The notes: generated from the letters alone by a model not told the origin. Shown: positions 17,587-26,861, counted from the stretch's first letter. The stretch is 64,000 nt of DNA from Enterococcus_K sp051713825 (GCF_051713825.1 NZ_JBIOQR010000001.1:3038001-3102000); one strand, 5' to 3'. Program-made: numbers and translations.

Positions 17587-18861
17587 TTATATTGCAGTGT
17601 GCACTTTTAGATAATAACTTAATGCAGAGGGAATTCCTCTTTGCTTTAGTCGTTTAGTGGATAACGCTCTATGAACAACTTTCGATAAGCCAATAAACCG
17701 ATACCCCTTTCGACAATACGTTAAGCCTTTTGCCTCTTCTTCTGGTATTCCTAACTGAATCAAAGAACGGATTCTTTTCCTATTATTCTTCCACTGCTTC
17801 CAGATAATGACTCGTATCCTTGAACGAAGTTTCGCGTCTATTTCCGTGAGTCTCCCTTTCATTTTCGCTTTGCGAAAATAGTTTATCCAACCATAAATCA
17901 CTTGTTTGAGTTTCACAATCCGTTCATCAAGAGAAATACTTCTGTTCCTTTTTGTTAGCTGACGTAATTTCCGTTGAAATTTCTGAATAGAGTCCTTATG
18001 TGGTCTTGGTTGATAGCTTTTTGTATGACTGTCAAAATAAAAGCCAAAACCTAAAAACTTGGTTTGATTTGGACGGCTTATCTTGCTTTTCTCTGCATTG
18101 ACAATCAATCCTAATCTCTTTTCAATGAACGTCGTCACTGACTCTAGTACTCGCTGCGCTGACTTTTCACTTTTGACAAAAATCACACTATCATCTGCAT
18201 AGCGAGCAAAATGGAGACCTCTTGATTCTAGTTCTTTATCTAGTTCATTTAACATAATGTTACTCAACAATGGGCTGAGATTTCCTCCTTGCGGTGTACC
18301 TATAAGGGTATCTTCATAGTTTCCATTCTTCATTACGCCACTTACTAGATACTTCCGAATAAGGGATATAACATCTCCATCTTCTATTGTGAACGAAACA
18401 ATTCGCATTAGTTTATCATGATGGACGGTATCAAAGAACCGTTCTAAGTCAATATCCACTAACCAATCATATCCGTTATTCATATAGTCCAATGCTTGAA
18501 TAATCGCCATTTCACAACTACGGTTTGGGCGAAAATCATAACTATACTCACTGAATTGTCTTTCAAATAACGGGGTGATGATTTGACTAATCGCCTGTTG
18601 GATAACTCTATCCACTACTGTTGGAATACCTAATTGACGCATTTTCCCATTTTCCTTTGGGATTTCAACTCGTAAAGTTGGCTGTGGCTTATATTTACGT
18701 TGACGAATTTGGGAGCGAAGTTCTTCTTTGTGTTCCCGAAGATAGGTCTTCAATTTTTCAACCGTAATACCATCTATTCCGCTTGCCCCTTTATTACGGT
18801 AAACACGTTTGTAGGCTTGGTTCATGTTCTGATTACTCAGTATTTGTTCTAAAAGTTCCAT
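17587..18861 (-). CDS. ltrA: Group II intron reverse transcriptase/maturase (LtrA-like)
   Basis: This 424-residue protein has reverse transcriptase blocks in order: NKGASGIDGITVEKL, RVEIPKENGKMRQLGIPTV, FSEYSYDFRPNRSCEMAI, VDIDLERFFDTVHHDKL, GTPQGGNLSPLLSNIML, the catalytic FARYADDSVIF and GFGFYFD. A maturase X domain follows from about residue 300 (IVKLKQVIYGWINYFRKA). No HNH endonuclease domain follows, so retrohoming would not use second-strand cleavage by this protein. The start ATG follows a GAAAGGAAGG site. All catalytic residues appear intact. Confidence 0.93.
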   Translation of the reverse strand: MELLEQILSNQNMNQAYKRVYRNKGASGIDGITVEKLKTYLREHKEELRSQIRQRKYKPQPTLRVEIPKENGKMRQLGIPTVVDRVIQQAISQIITPLFERQFSEYSYDFRPNRSCEMAIIQALDYMNNGYDWLVDIDLERFFDTVHHDKLMRIVSFTIEDGDVISLIRKYLVSGVMKNGNYEDTLIGTPQGGNLSPLLSNIMLNELDKELESRGLHFARYADDSVIFVKSEKSAQRVLESVTTFIEKRLGLIVNAEKSKISRPNQTKFLGFGFYFDSHTKSYQPRPHKDSIQKFQRKLRQLTKRNRSISLDERIVKLKQVIYGWINYFRKAKMKGRLTEIDAKLRSRIRVIIWKQWKNNRKRIRSLIQLGIPEEEAKGLTYCRKGYRFIGLSKVVHRALSTKRLKQRGIPSALSYYLKVHTAI

Positions 18862-19393
18862 ACTCGTTTCTGCCTTCCTTTCACGTAACGAAAAATCGTT
18901 CTCTTTTGACTATCCTTTGAGATACGCTCATACTTTCATCATTAACACATTCAGAACTAACTCTTCCGCGCATTCGTGGTGTAGAAACACTATAAGTTGT
19001 TCGGTCCTTCATGAAAAAAAAAAAAAAAAAAACCTTTCACTACTATGACCTCGGCTGACTTCTCACGATAAACCTTTTTCGACCGATTTTCTTATTAGGG
19101 GACTCCTCAATCGTCCGTGAGACCTCCCAGGGTAAGACAACTAACTTTCCTCTTTTACTCGTCTGATCTACCCGATAAGTTTACGCACATCTTTTGGACT
19201 TTGGTTTGTTTGGGAACCTTATCCACTTACCGAGCCTTGGTATCAGATTTCTGTTCGTCGAGCCAAGAATTTGATACACGCTTCCTTCAGCCACATCCTC
19301 ACGAATGCCACCTTGCGTTTCTCTAGCGATTGGTCGATGTGTACCCTCGCAGTGGACTTTCACCACCTAGCTAATTGCCATGCCTGGCGCACC

Positions 19394-19427
19394 AAAAAAA
19401 AACACCAACGATTTCTCGTTGGTGTTT
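19394..19427 (-). terminator. Terminator-like hairpin inside the intron 5' region
   Basis: On the minus strand AAACACCAACG pairs perfectly with CGTTGGTGTTT and is followed by nine T. As an intrinsic terminator it would stop most transcripts before the maturase gene; it may instead be an intron domain I stem. Confidence 0.55.
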
Positions 19428-19648
19428 GTGCGGTATTCAATTGCTCAAATAGATAAAACCTTCTCCACAAAAGTCTTCATCCGACCCCCTACATCCGGTA
19501 GGTGACTCGCGTCGTGGCCTCCGCTAAATCAATCTGGTTGTCGCATCTAAAAGAATACGAAACCATCTCGACCCGTCGCATAAATAGTAGTTTAACACAG
19601 TTCAAAGAAATACACTAGTTTTTCTCAAAATCTATTTGAATCCTTTGT

Positions 19649-20365
19649 TTATTTTTGCCCATAATAAGCCGTTTCGCCATGTTTACGAAAATAATGTTTA
19701 TCTAATAAAAACTGAGGAATTGGTTCAACCTCTGGAGTTAGCTTCTCCGTCTCGCTCGCCATTTTACAGACTTCCTCAAGTACCAAACTGTTCTGCACTG
19801 CCTTGTTTGGTGTCTCACCCCATGTAAATGGACCATGGCCATAGACTAAGACGGCAGGCACTGCTTCAGGATCTAGTTTATTTTCTGTAAATCGTTCCAC
19901 AATCACATTTCCTGTATGCACTTCATAAGCTTCCTCAACTTCTTTTTTTGTCAGCTGTCGTGTACAAGGAACGGGGCCATAAAAGGTATCTGCATGAGTG
20001 GTTCCATAAGCTGGTAGTGCTCGACCAGCCTGAGCCCACATTACTGCGTGTGTTGAGTGTGTATGAACGATTGAACCAATACTTGGCATCTCGTTATATA
20101 AAACGACATGGGTCGCTAAATCTGATGACGGTTGAAGGCTTTCTTTTTCCAAAACCTGCCCATTCAAATCCGTTACGACCATTTGTTCTTGGGTCATCTT
20201 TTCATAATCAACCCCACTTGGTTTTATCACAATAATGCCCAATTCGCGATTGATTTCACTGACATTTCCCCATGTCAATTTGACTAATCCTAACTTGGGT
20301 AAGATAAGGTTCGCTTCAAAGACACGTGCTTTCATTGCAGCAATTATTTGCTCATTTGACATCAT
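19649..20365 (-). CDS. ulaF: L-ribulose-5-phosphate 4-epimerase
   Basis: This 238-residue class II aldolase/epimerase has the expected motifs LVKLTWGNVSEI, IKPSGVDYE, PSSDLATHVVLY, IVHTHSTHAVMWAQ (metal His pair) and PAVLVYGHGPFTWG. It converts L-ribulose 5-phosphate to D-xylulose 5-phosphate, the last step of anaerobic ascorbate use. I chose the ATG at 20365; it overlaps ulaE by 14 bp, indicating coupling. A longer reading to 20455 lies wholly within ulaE. An araD-type role is possible by sequence, but the operon fixes the ulaF assignment. Confidence 0.9.
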   Translation of the reverse strand: MMSNEQIIAAMKARVFEANLILPKLGLVKLTWGNVSEINRELGIIVIKPSGVDYEKMTQEQMVVTDLNGQVLEKESLQPSSDLATHVVLYNEMPSIGSIVHTHSTHAVMWAQAGRALPAYGTTHADTFYGPVPCTRQLTKKEVEEAYEVHTGNVIVERFTENKLDPEAVPAVLVYGHGPFTWGETPNKAVQNSLVLEEVCKMASETEKLTPEVEPIPQFLLDKHYFRKHGETAYYGQK

Positions 20366-21212
20366 AACCCGCCTCCAATAATTTAGGATATAGATACGCC
20401 TTTGCTTGCTGAATCTCTTGTCTAAACTCAGGACTTGTTTCACTCCACATCTCAATCAAAAAAGTGCCATCATACTCTAAACGCTTGAGACTTTTCAGCA
20501 TGCCCAAAAAGTCAACACAGCCTTCGCCAAAAGGAACATCTCGGAACTGACCTGCAGATTCACCCGTCACAGGATAAGTATCCTTTAAATGGATCGAAGT
20601 AATACAATCAATCCCTAACTCGAGTTCATTGGCTGGATTATTCTCAGGCCAGGCTGAAAGATTACCCAAATCAGGGTAGACCTGCAGATAAGGTGAATGA
20701 ATCTGTTGTTTTATTTGGACAAATTTTTGAATAGAGTTCATAAAAGGATCATCCATAATTTCTATTGAGAGAATAATCCCATATGTTGAGGCCAATTTCA
20801 CACCTTTTTTTAATCCTTCAATAAATCCTTCACGACTCGTCACAGATTTTTTTTCATAATAGACATCATAACCAGCAATTTGAATAATCTTAACGCCTAA
20901 CTGATGGGCTAAAATAATTGCCTTTCTCATGATCTCATCTGCTTCTTCGCGTGTTTCAGCATTTACTGAACCAAATGGAAAGCGTCTATGAGCACTTAAG
21001 CAAATTGATTGAATCCGAGTATCTGCTTCAAACATAACCTCGCGAACTTGGCGGATTTCTTCTTTAGTCCAATCTAAGCGACTAATTCGCTCATCCGTCT
21101 CATCAATCGATAATTCAATAAAGTCAAAGCCTAATTCTTTGACCAGACGGAAACGTTCTGCCCAAGAGATATCTTTAGGTAATGCTTTTTCATAAATTCC
21201 TATTTGGGCCAT
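20352..21212 (-). CDS. ulaE: L-ribulose-5-phosphate 3-epimerase
   Basis: This 286-residue TIM-barrel isomerase shows the UlaE/SgbU pattern: GIYEKALPKDISWAERF, GFDFIELSIDETDERISRLDW, SICLSAHRRFPFGS, IIQIAGYDVYYE, LSIEIMDDPFMNS, YPDLGNLSAW and IHLKDTYPV, with the metal ligands Glu, Asp, His and Glu in their usual places. It converts L-xylulose 5-phosphate to L-ribulose 5-phosphate. It starts directly after the ulaD stop and overlaps ulaF. Confidence 0.93.
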   Translation of the reverse strand: MAQIGIYEKALPKDISWAERFRLVKELGFDFIELSIDETDERISRLDWTKEEIRQVREVMFEADTRIQSICLSAHRRFPFGSVNAETREEADEIMRKAIILAHQLGVKIIQIAGYDVYYEKKSVTSREGFIEGLKKGVKLASTYGIILSIEIMDDPFMNSIQKFVQIKQQIHSPYLQVYPDLGNLSAWPENNPANELELGIDCITSIHLKDTYPVTGESAGQFRDVPFGEGCVDFLGMLKSLKRLEYDGTFLIEMWSETSPEFRQEIQQAKAYLYPKLLEAGYDVK

Positions 21213-21854
21213 TTACTCACCCCATATCCGCTGAATTTCATCTTTAAACGCTTGCGCTGCTTTTTCTGGTTCAGCAGCACCTGAAATTCCTCTTCCGGTA
21301 ATAAATGTATAGACGTCAATTCCTTCAAATAACGAAAGTGTACCTACATCTAGACCACCCGTTACGGAGACATTAAAGCCCATGTCAATCAGCTTTTTGA
21401 CTTTATTCAAGTCTTTTTCACCCCAAGTCTCACCAGATAATAAAGCATCTCTACTTTGGTGATAAATCGCTTGCTTAACCCCGATATCTAACCACTGTTG
21501 CGCTTGCTCGAACGTCCAATCGCCATAAAGCTCAACCTGCAATTCTTTGACTTCTTTTTTTGCAGCTTCCATGGTTGGAATTGTCGCACAACAGATGACA
21601 GTCATAAAATCAGCTCCAGCATCTGCAACATTTTTAGCCACCGTTCCCCCAGCATCTGCACATTTCGTATCTGCAACCATTAACTTATCTGGAAACAGAC
21701 TACGCAAACAACTTATCGCTTTTTGCCCTTCCTGCAGACAAAGGATAGTACCAACCTCAATAATATCAACAATATGACCAACCTTTACCGCGTCTGATAA
21801 AGCATGCTCCAAATCATTATGATCCAATGCAATTTGTAATTTAGGGATTCCCAT
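21213..21854 (-). CDS. ulaD: 3-keto-L-gulonate-6-phosphate decarboxylase
   Basis: This 213-residue orotidine-decarboxylase-superfamily enzyme has LQIALDHNDLEHA, VDIIEVGTILCLQEG, VADTKCADAGG, FMTVICCATIPT and VTGGLDVGTLSLFEG, a clear match to UlaD in both length and order. It decarboxylates 3-keto-L-gulonate 6-phosphate to L-xylulose 5-phosphate. I chose the ATG at 21854, nine bases after AAAAGGA; an ATG at 21863 abuts that site and is less likely. Confidence 0.92.
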   Translation of the reverse strand: MGIPKLQIALDHNDLEHALSDAVKVGHIVDIIEVGTILCLQEGQKAISCLRSLFPDKLMVADTKCADAGGTVAKNVADAGADFMTVICCATIPTMEAAKKEVKELQVELYGDWTFEQAQQWLDIGVKQAIYHQSRDALLSGETWGEKDLNKVKKLIDMGFNVSVTGGLDVGTLSLFEGIDVYTFITGRGISGAAEPEKAAQAFKDEIQRIWGE

Positions 21855-21904
21855 TCTATTCATTCCTTTTATTAGTTGTTTTTGATAACACAGATTCAGT
21901 ACCG

Positions 21905-22204
21905 TTATTTCATTTTTTTGTAGAGCTCTGACTCAGCAAATTTTTCTTCAATCTCTTTAGCTGACATCACATTACGAATACCAATGACCGTGACTCCTTT
22001 TTTCTCTGCTTGAGCAAACATCGATAAAAAGTTCATTGGTGTAAAGACAACTTCATACTGGCTAGCTGAGCTTTCCCCTTCAGAAATTGCACAGTGATGA
22101 ATTTTTGTGATTTTGACGCCCAATTCCTTCATCGCTTTTTCAACACTTCTCATCATCATTAAGCTGGTTCCAGAACCATTTGCACAAGATACTAAAATTC
22201 TCAT
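21905..22204 (-). CDS. ulaB: PTS ascorbate-specific EIIB component
   Basis: This 99-residue protein starts MRILVSCANGSGTSLMM; the Cys in SCANGSGTS is the phosphorylation site. It resembles UlaB/SgaB in length and in the later VIGIRNVMS motif. It passes phosphate from the EIIA protein to ascorbate bound by EIIC. It lies between the EIIC gene and ulaD behind a GGAGGAA site. Confidence 0.92.
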   Translation of the reverse strand: MRILVSCANGSGTSLMMMRSVEKAMKELGVKITKIHHCAISEGESSASQYEVVFTPMNFLSMFAQAEKKGVTVIGIRNVMSAKEIEEKFAESELYKKMK

Positions 22205-22276
22205 TTGTAATTCCTCCGATACTCTCTATTTTTTTTCAGTCAATAAGATTTTTTATTTCATTTACACTCATTTTTT

Positions 22277-23764
22277 TTATTTATTTAAAAATTTTTCAGC
22301 ATATTCTTCATAATCGTCAACAATCATAAAGTAACCTTCTGGATTTTTGCGATATTGTAATTGAGGGATAATAAGTAAGCCGATGACAACAACCGCCACA
22401 CCTACATAACCCAAGAATTTCATGATAACAGTGAATAGAGGCCAAGCAGTTGCCCAGTCGAACATTCCTAAATAGCCGCCGTATTGAGAAAGACCAATCC
22501 ATGTCGCAAATAGTGCTGAACCACCGACTTGGATAATTCCTGATAAAAACGGGAAGATACATGCTGCTTTGAACCCGCCTCGGTTATTAGCAAATACTGC
22601 GATAACGGCATTATCAAAGAATAGTGGAATGAACCCAGCAATTACAATTGTTGGTGATTTAAAGATAATTAGTAAGGCAATCATCAAGAACTGACCTAAA
22701 GCTCCAAACAAGAAACCAATTGTCACTGCATTCGGTGAACCAAACCCAAATGTTGCTGCCACGTCGATTCCTGGTACAGCACCTGGAAGAATTGTATTGG
22801 ATATCCCTTGGAAGGACTGTGTTAATTCATCAACAAAGGTACGTACGCCCAATTGTAGGATAGCGAGATAAACCGCAAAATTAAGTGAAGTCGTCATAAT
22901 GTAAAACAAGAAGCTTTGCCCCTCTTGCATAAAGCCTGCTTGTATTAAGTAATCCTGCCCTAATACCAATAGAATGATTCCAAAGAAAAATAGCATTAAT
23001 ATGGAGGTTGCAACCATATTTTCATTAAAGATAGATAAAAACCCTGGCAATTCCATATCCTCTAGTTTCTTATCTGCTTTTTCTGATTTATGGTTTTTCT
23101 GATCCCGTTTTCTCATAAATTCTGCTAACTTAGCAAAAATGAAAATCCCAAACATCTGTTGGTGAGCGACCGCAAACCCCGCGCCCTCTGTTAACTCTTG
23201 TGTGATACCTACTGTTAAATTACTTGCCACTGCCCAATAACAACCTAAAATTAAGCCCATAAAAACAAGTACTTCAATTCTTCCCAAACTTGGGAAACAG
23301 AATAATAAAATCCAAAATGCTGTAGCAGCTTGTTGAATTTGAACATTCCCTGTTGTAAAAACGGCACGAAGCTTCGTATATTTTTGGAAACGAACTAACA
23401 AAATATTCATAATAAAGGCGATTAATAATAGAATCATCACATCCCCAAACGTTCGACCAAACGTTTCCTTCAAGCCTGCATCAACCGCATTTTGCCCAAA
23501 ATAGGGGTCAGTAACCATCGCATTTAGATTAAAACGCTCTTTTAAGCCCACCAAAATCGGCCGAAAATTGTTAACCAATCCTCCTGAACCAACGGACAAA
23601 ATAAAGTAACCTACCGTAGCCTTTAAGAAGCCTGCCAAACACTCATATAATGGACGTCGTAACAATATATACCCCAGTAATACAATAAATCCGATTAAAT
23701 AAGCAGGCTGTGTTAAAATGTTTGTTGCAAAATATGTCCAAATACTTAGCAAAAATTCACCCAT
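22277..23764 (-). CDS. ulaA: PTS ascorbate-specific EIIC component
   Basis: This 495-residue integral membrane protein has the UlaA signatures QPAYLIGFIVLLGYILLRR, YFILSVGSGGLVNNFRPI, GLTEGAGFAVAHQQ-like EGAGFAVAHQQMFG, GQSFLFYIMTTSLNFAVY and AVPGIDVAATFGFG. It brings L-ascorbate across the membrane as its 6-phosphate. The gene is 12 bp from ulaC and about 70 bp from ulaB. A GGAGGAG site supports the start. Confidence 0.93.
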   Translation of the reverse strand: MGEFLLSIWTYFATNILTQPAYLIGFIVLLGYILLRRPLYECLAGFLKATVGYFILSVGSGGLVNNFRPILVGLKERFNLNAMVTDPYFGQNAVDAGLKETFGRTFGDVMILLLIAFIMNILLVRFQKYTKLRAVFTTGNVQIQQAATAFWILLFCFPSLGRIEVLVFMGLILGCYWAVASNLTVGITQELTEGAGFAVAHQQMFGIFIFAKLAEFMRKRDQKNHKSEKADKKLEDMELPGFLSIFNENMVATSILMLFFFGIILLVLGQDYLIQAGFMQEGQSFLFYIMTTSLNFAVYLAILQLGVRTFVDELTQSFQGISNTILPGAVPGIDVAATFGFGSPNAVTIGFLFGALGQFLMIALLIIFKSPTIVIAGFIPLFFDNAVIAVFANNRGGFKAACIFPFLSGIIQVGGSALFATWIGLSQYGGYLGMFDWATAWPLFTVIMKFLGYVGVAVVVIGLLIIPQLQYRKNPEGYFMIVDDYEEYAEKFLNK

Positions 23765-23775
23765 TTTTTCTCCTC

Positions 23776-24237
23776 CTAGAGATTGTATTCTTTTCCAACT
23801 GTCTTAAATTCTTCTATTGACTGTGTTTGAAGTAGGTCATCAATTAACCCATCTGTCATTAATAATTCCGATAGATTCTGAATGTTTTGCATATGCTCTT
23901 CCGCATTTTTCGCTGCTAAGGTGAAGAATAAGCTCGCTGACTTTTCCTCTTGCTGCTCACTATCAAAAATAATGGGCTGCTTCATTTTCGTAAATGAAAT
24001 CGCCGTTCCAAACACACCCTGACTATCCTCAGAAGAGTGTGGCATTGCTACACCCGGAACAATCACAATATAAGGACCATGCTCATTCACACAATGAATG
24101 ATTTCATCGACATAGGTTTGATCAATGATTTGTTTCTGTAGTAATTGTGTACAGCTTTCTTGTATTGCTTCTTTCCAATCTGTGCTATCTGATTCAGAAT
24201 AATAGACCAGATCATTTTCTAAAAAATAGCGCAACAT
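23776..24237 (-). CDS. ulaC: PTS ascorbate-specific EIIA component
   Basis: This 153-residue protein is of the fructose/mannitol EIIA fold. VPGVAMPHSSED carries the phosphorylated His, and LFFTLAAKNAEEHMQNIQNLSELL is represented by FFTLAAKNAEEHMQN, the helix around the active site. It receives phosphate from HPr and passes it to EIIB. Start is behind AAGGAGGTAG. Confidence 0.9.
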   Translation of the reverse strand: MLRYFLENDLVYYSESDSTDWKEAIQESCTQLLQKQIIDQTYVDEIIHCVNEHGPYIVIVPGVAMPHSSEDSQGVFGTAISFTKMKQPIIFDSEQQEEKSASLFFTLAAKNAEEHMQNIQNLSELLMTDGLIDDLLQTQSIEEFKTVGKEYNL

Positions 24238-24266
24238 CCTACTTCTACCTCCTTGTAAAAATTAAT

Positions 24267-25334
24267 TTATAGAAACGATGGGAATGGTGTATCGTTTTCT
24301 CCTGTAAACGCGTCATCAAATCCACGATAAAAATTAAACTCCAAATCATCTTTATTTGTTGGATACGTAAATTTGCCACCAACTTGCCAAATGTAGGGTT
24401 TAAATTGATACTGCAAACGATCCTTCTTAAATTTCCAAATTTCTGTAATTTCTTTCGGGTCTGCCATAAAGTTAGCCCAGATATCATAATGAACAGGAAT
24501 AACCACTTTGGCATTTAATGATTCTGCCATTCGTAGCATATCAACAGATGTCACTTTATCCGTGATACCACGTGGGTTTTCCCCATAAGCACCTAGACAA
24601 ACATCAATTTTGTGTTCATTCCCGTGTTTAGCAAACATATTAGAGTAATGAGAATCGCCTGCGTGGTAAATCGATCCACCTGACGTTTCGAATAAATAGT
24701 TCACCGCGATTAAATTCATATCTTGCGGCATTTTTCCTTTTAGTTCCATATCGGGATCTTCACAAGTAACTAATGCTGTTCTATCAAACGCTTCTAATGC
24801 GACAATATTGATGTCTTTAATTTTGACTTCTTCTCCAGGAGCCACAATTATCGTTTTTTCTTTAGGAATCCCCCAACGTAACCATGTTTCCACCACTTCC
24901 TTAGGACCAATAAATTTGGCGTCTGGGCAATTTTGGTGAACAGCCGCTGCCGTATTGATATCTAAGTGATCAGAATGGATATGCGTCACTACTAAAGCAT
25001 CTACATTCTTGACTTCAAACGGATCAATAACAAATGGTTGTGTCCGTAAATTGGGCTGCATTTTTTTGACCCCACTCATACGCATCATTTGATGCCCTTT
25101 TTTCATCAGTCCATCGCCATGACTTCTTTTTCCCGTTCCGCACCATAAGTCACACAGGATATTGGTATTTTCATGTGATTTAATCCAGATCCCGGTACAA
25201 CCTAACCACCACATAGAAACTGTCCCTTCCTCTACAATCGTTTGTTCAATCTCTTCATTTAAGTAAGTTCCCCATTCCGGAAATGTTGACAATATCCAAC
25301 TTTCTTTTGAAACTTCGTTCACTGTATTTGCCAT
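24267..25334 (-). CDS. ulaG: L-ascorbate-6-phosphate lactonase
   Basis: This 355-residue metallo-beta-lactamase-fold enzyme has the metal motif VVTHIHSDHLD, GDSHYSNMFAKHG and late His ligand in VVIPVHYDIWANF. It opens the lactone of imported L-ascorbate 6-phosphate to 3-keto-L-gulonate 6-phosphate. Length and motif order match UlaG exactly. It is the first gene of the ula operon, divergent from the regulator gene at 25526. Confidence 0.94.
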   Translation of the reverse strand: MANTVNEVSKESWILSTFPEWGTYLNEEIEQTIVEEGTVSMWWLGCTGIWIKSHENTNILCDLWCGTGKRSHGDGLMKKGHQMMRMSGVKKMQPNLRTQPFVIDPFEVKNVDALVVTHIHSDHLDINTAAAVHQNCPDAKFIGPKEVVETWLRWGIPKEKTIIVAPGEEVKIKDINIVALEAFDRTALVTCEDPDMELKGKMPQDMNLIAVNYLFETSGGSIYHAGDSHYSNMFAKHGNEHKIDVCLGAYGENPRGITDKVTSVDMLRMAESLNAKVVIPVHYDIWANFMADPKEITEIWKFKKDRLQYQFKPYIWQVGGKFTYPTNKDDLEFNFYRGFDDAFTGENDTPFPSFL

Positions 25335-25356
25335 ATTAATTGCTCCTTTGTGATTT

Positions 25357-25371
25357 ATTTATCGTTTACAA
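25357..25371. promoter_or_regulatory. cre-like site upstream of ulaG
   Basis: Minus-strand TTGTAAACGATAAAT matches the cre consensus WTGNAANCGNWNNCW except at the last fixed C. It lies 23 bp upstream of the ulaG start, consistent with CcpA control. Confidence 0.5.
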
Positions 25372-25408
25372 CCAAATCATAACGTCAATAAAACACAATG
25401 AAAACCCT

Positions 25409-25484
25409 TTTATATGATTGTTTGAACTTTATATGATTTTTCAGAACGTTTATATTTTGTATCCTGTATAATAAATCATATAAA
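25409..25484. promoter_or_regulatory. Three copies of a candidate ula operator
   Basis: TTTATATGATT occurs at 25409-25419 and 25428-25438 (19-bp step) and inverted as AATCATATAAA at 25474-25484, all between the divergent ulaG and regulator genes. A TATAAT box for the regulator lies at 25467-25472, beside the third copy. Repeated boxes fit DeoR-family binding and looping. Confidence 0.6.
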
Positions 25485-25525
25485 AACTAATCAAGCATAA
25501 AACTTTACTATAAGGAGTCCTTCGC

Positions 25526-26290
25526 ATGAAAAATTCAATTGCCAACATCGAGGCCCGCCATCAAAAAATATTAGGTGTCCTCGAAAAACATCAACAACTA
25601 ACCACCCAAGAGCTCTCAGATAAACTCGAGGTCTCTATTAGTACAATTCGTCGTGATCTGAATATCTTAGAAGAAAAAAACGACATCATTCGCAAATATG
25701 GGTATTGTATTTTTAACTACAATAATCAACGAGACTTTGATCAGTCCGGTCCCGAGTTGATTAAACAGGCTATCGCTCGTATCGCTAGCACCTATGTCAG
25801 TGATTATGACACCGTCTTTATTAATTCAAGCTCCACAGCTTTGAGCGCGGTCAATCATTTTAAGGCCGAGCACTTGACTATTGTCACAAACAATCTAAAA
25901 ATTGCCTCAACACCACATAATGCGAACTATAATTATATCGTTACTGGTGGCGAACTGCGTTTTCCAAAAGAAGTTCTCGTTGGTGACATCGCAGCAAATA
26001 CGATTATGTCAATGAACTCTGATATTTGTATTATCGGTTGTAGTGGCGTAAGTATAGAGAATGGAATTACAACCAAAATTCTTAATGAAGCAAAGATTAA
26101 CGAATTAATGATTAAGCACACCGTTAAACATAAAATATTGGTAGCCGATCACCGAAAAATGGGACGAACCTCTAAGTTTAAAATTGCCGACATCTCCGTG
26201 TTTGACTATTTAATCACCGATAAATATTGCTCCCCTGAACTACTAAAAGAAATCAAAAAACTCGGCTTAAAAGTAATTCAAGTCAGCTAA
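25526..26290 (+). CDS. ulaR: DeoR family repressor of the ascorbate operon (UlaR-like)
   Basis: This 254-residue regulator has an N-terminal DeoR winged helix (ILGVLEKHQQLTTQELSDKL then SISTIRRDLNILEEK) and a C-terminal sugar-phosphate isomerase-like sensor domain (NSSSTALSAVNHF, IVTNNLKIAS, VTGGELRFPKEVLVGD, CIIGCSGVSIENGITT, ILVADHRKMGRTSKF). It is divergent from the ula operon, with repeated candidate operators between them. UlaR releases DNA when ascorbate 6-phosphate binds. The start follows AAGGAGTC. An intrinsic hairpin follows the gene. Confidence 0.87.
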   Translation: MKNSIANIEARHQKILGVLEKHQQLTTQELSDKLEVSISTIRRDLNILEEKNDIIRKYGYCIFNYNNQRDFDQSGPELIKQAIARIASTYVSDYDTVFINSSSTALSAVNHFKAEHLTIVTNNLKIASTPHNANYNYIVTGGELRFPKEVLVGDIAANTIMSMNSDICIIGCSGVSIENGITTKILNEAKINELMIKHTVKHKILVADHRKMGRTSKFKIADISVFDYLITDKYCSPELLKEIKKLGLKVIQVS

Positions 26291-26328
26291 TCGTAAGCCA
26301 ACATGTCTTATAATAGGATACGCAAAAT

Positions 26329-26375
26329 AAGCCAAAACAATGAAATTTGAAGAGTTAATTTCATTGTTCTGGCTT
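26329..26375 (+). terminator. Hairpin terminator after ulaR
   Basis: AAGCCA-AACAATGAAAT pairs with ATTTCATTGTT-TGGCTT over about 17 bp. The following tract is only moderately T-rich (GTATTCTATTTTG), so termination may be partial. Confidence 0.6.
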
Positions 26376-26480
26376 GTATTCTATTTTGTAATGAGGACGA
26401 GCATTCTAGCTTTATCAGCCTCCACGACCAGTTCATCTATTCAATCTGGGGTTTATTTTCTCTTATGCTTTTCTGTACAA

Positions 26481-26861
26481 TCAGTCAAACTTGGTGTGGC
26501 TCCACGGTTTTTCAAAGTAATCAAAGGCCTCGTAAATATCGGCCAATGTGTTTCTTTCAACAGAGAGAGTCGCCTCTATTGAAGAGATCTCGTCACGTTT
26601 GTAAAAGGCGACGGCACTCGTTTCAAGCCCAGAGAAAGGAGCAACAGACTCAGCTTCACAGACACAGTAGATAAAAAATTTATACACATATTCCAAACTT
26701 TTCGGATATTCGTGCTTGGCTTTATCGACAACCTTAATTAGCCGTTTAGGCGTAACCGTCAATCCTGCTTCTTCTTTGGTTTCTTTTGTCGCAATTTCAC
26801 CCGGAGAAAAACCAACATCCGCCCAACCACCAGGTAATGCCCAGCTACTATCACTCTTTTA
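26481..26861 (-). pseudogene. NUDIX hydrolase remnant, 5' end missing
   Basis: Reading continuously on the minus strand from about 26861, the frame contains SWALPGGWADVGFSPGE and TKETKEEAGLTV, the Nudix box region. It then continues through the C-terminal half (KHEYPKSLEYVYKFFIYC, SGLETSAVAFYKRDEISSIE) to a stop at 26481. The N-terminal domain and start codon are gone; upstream sequence changes abruptly into the truncated hairpin repeat at 26862. It resembles the ADP-ribose/nucleoside-diphosphate-sugar hydrolases with an extra N-terminal domain. An internal start at 26762 would lack the Nudix box, so the product is probably not active. Confidence 0.7.

Larger units (their letters stand above)
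17512..19581 (-). mobile_element. Group II intron (about 2.07 kb) with maturase gene
   Basis: The maturase gene sits between a roughly 700-nt structured 5' part and a 3' end carrying domain V (17551-17583: arms GCCGTATGCCG and CGGCTTGTACGGT) and domain VI (about 17514-17546, ending CCCTCTAC). The 5' end is placed at ATGCGACGGG (19581), resembling the GUGYG consensus though the first base is A; both ends are approximate. It lies in the gap between ulaF and the next operon, in the same orientation as both. No target-gene interruption is visible. Odd points are a 19-A run at 19014-19032 and a terminator-like hairpin at 19394-19427. Confidence 0.82.

Noticed and set aside
19117..19456. Several open frames in the intron 5' region
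   Set aside because: They lie in structured intron RNA on both strands without ribosome sites or recognisable proteins.
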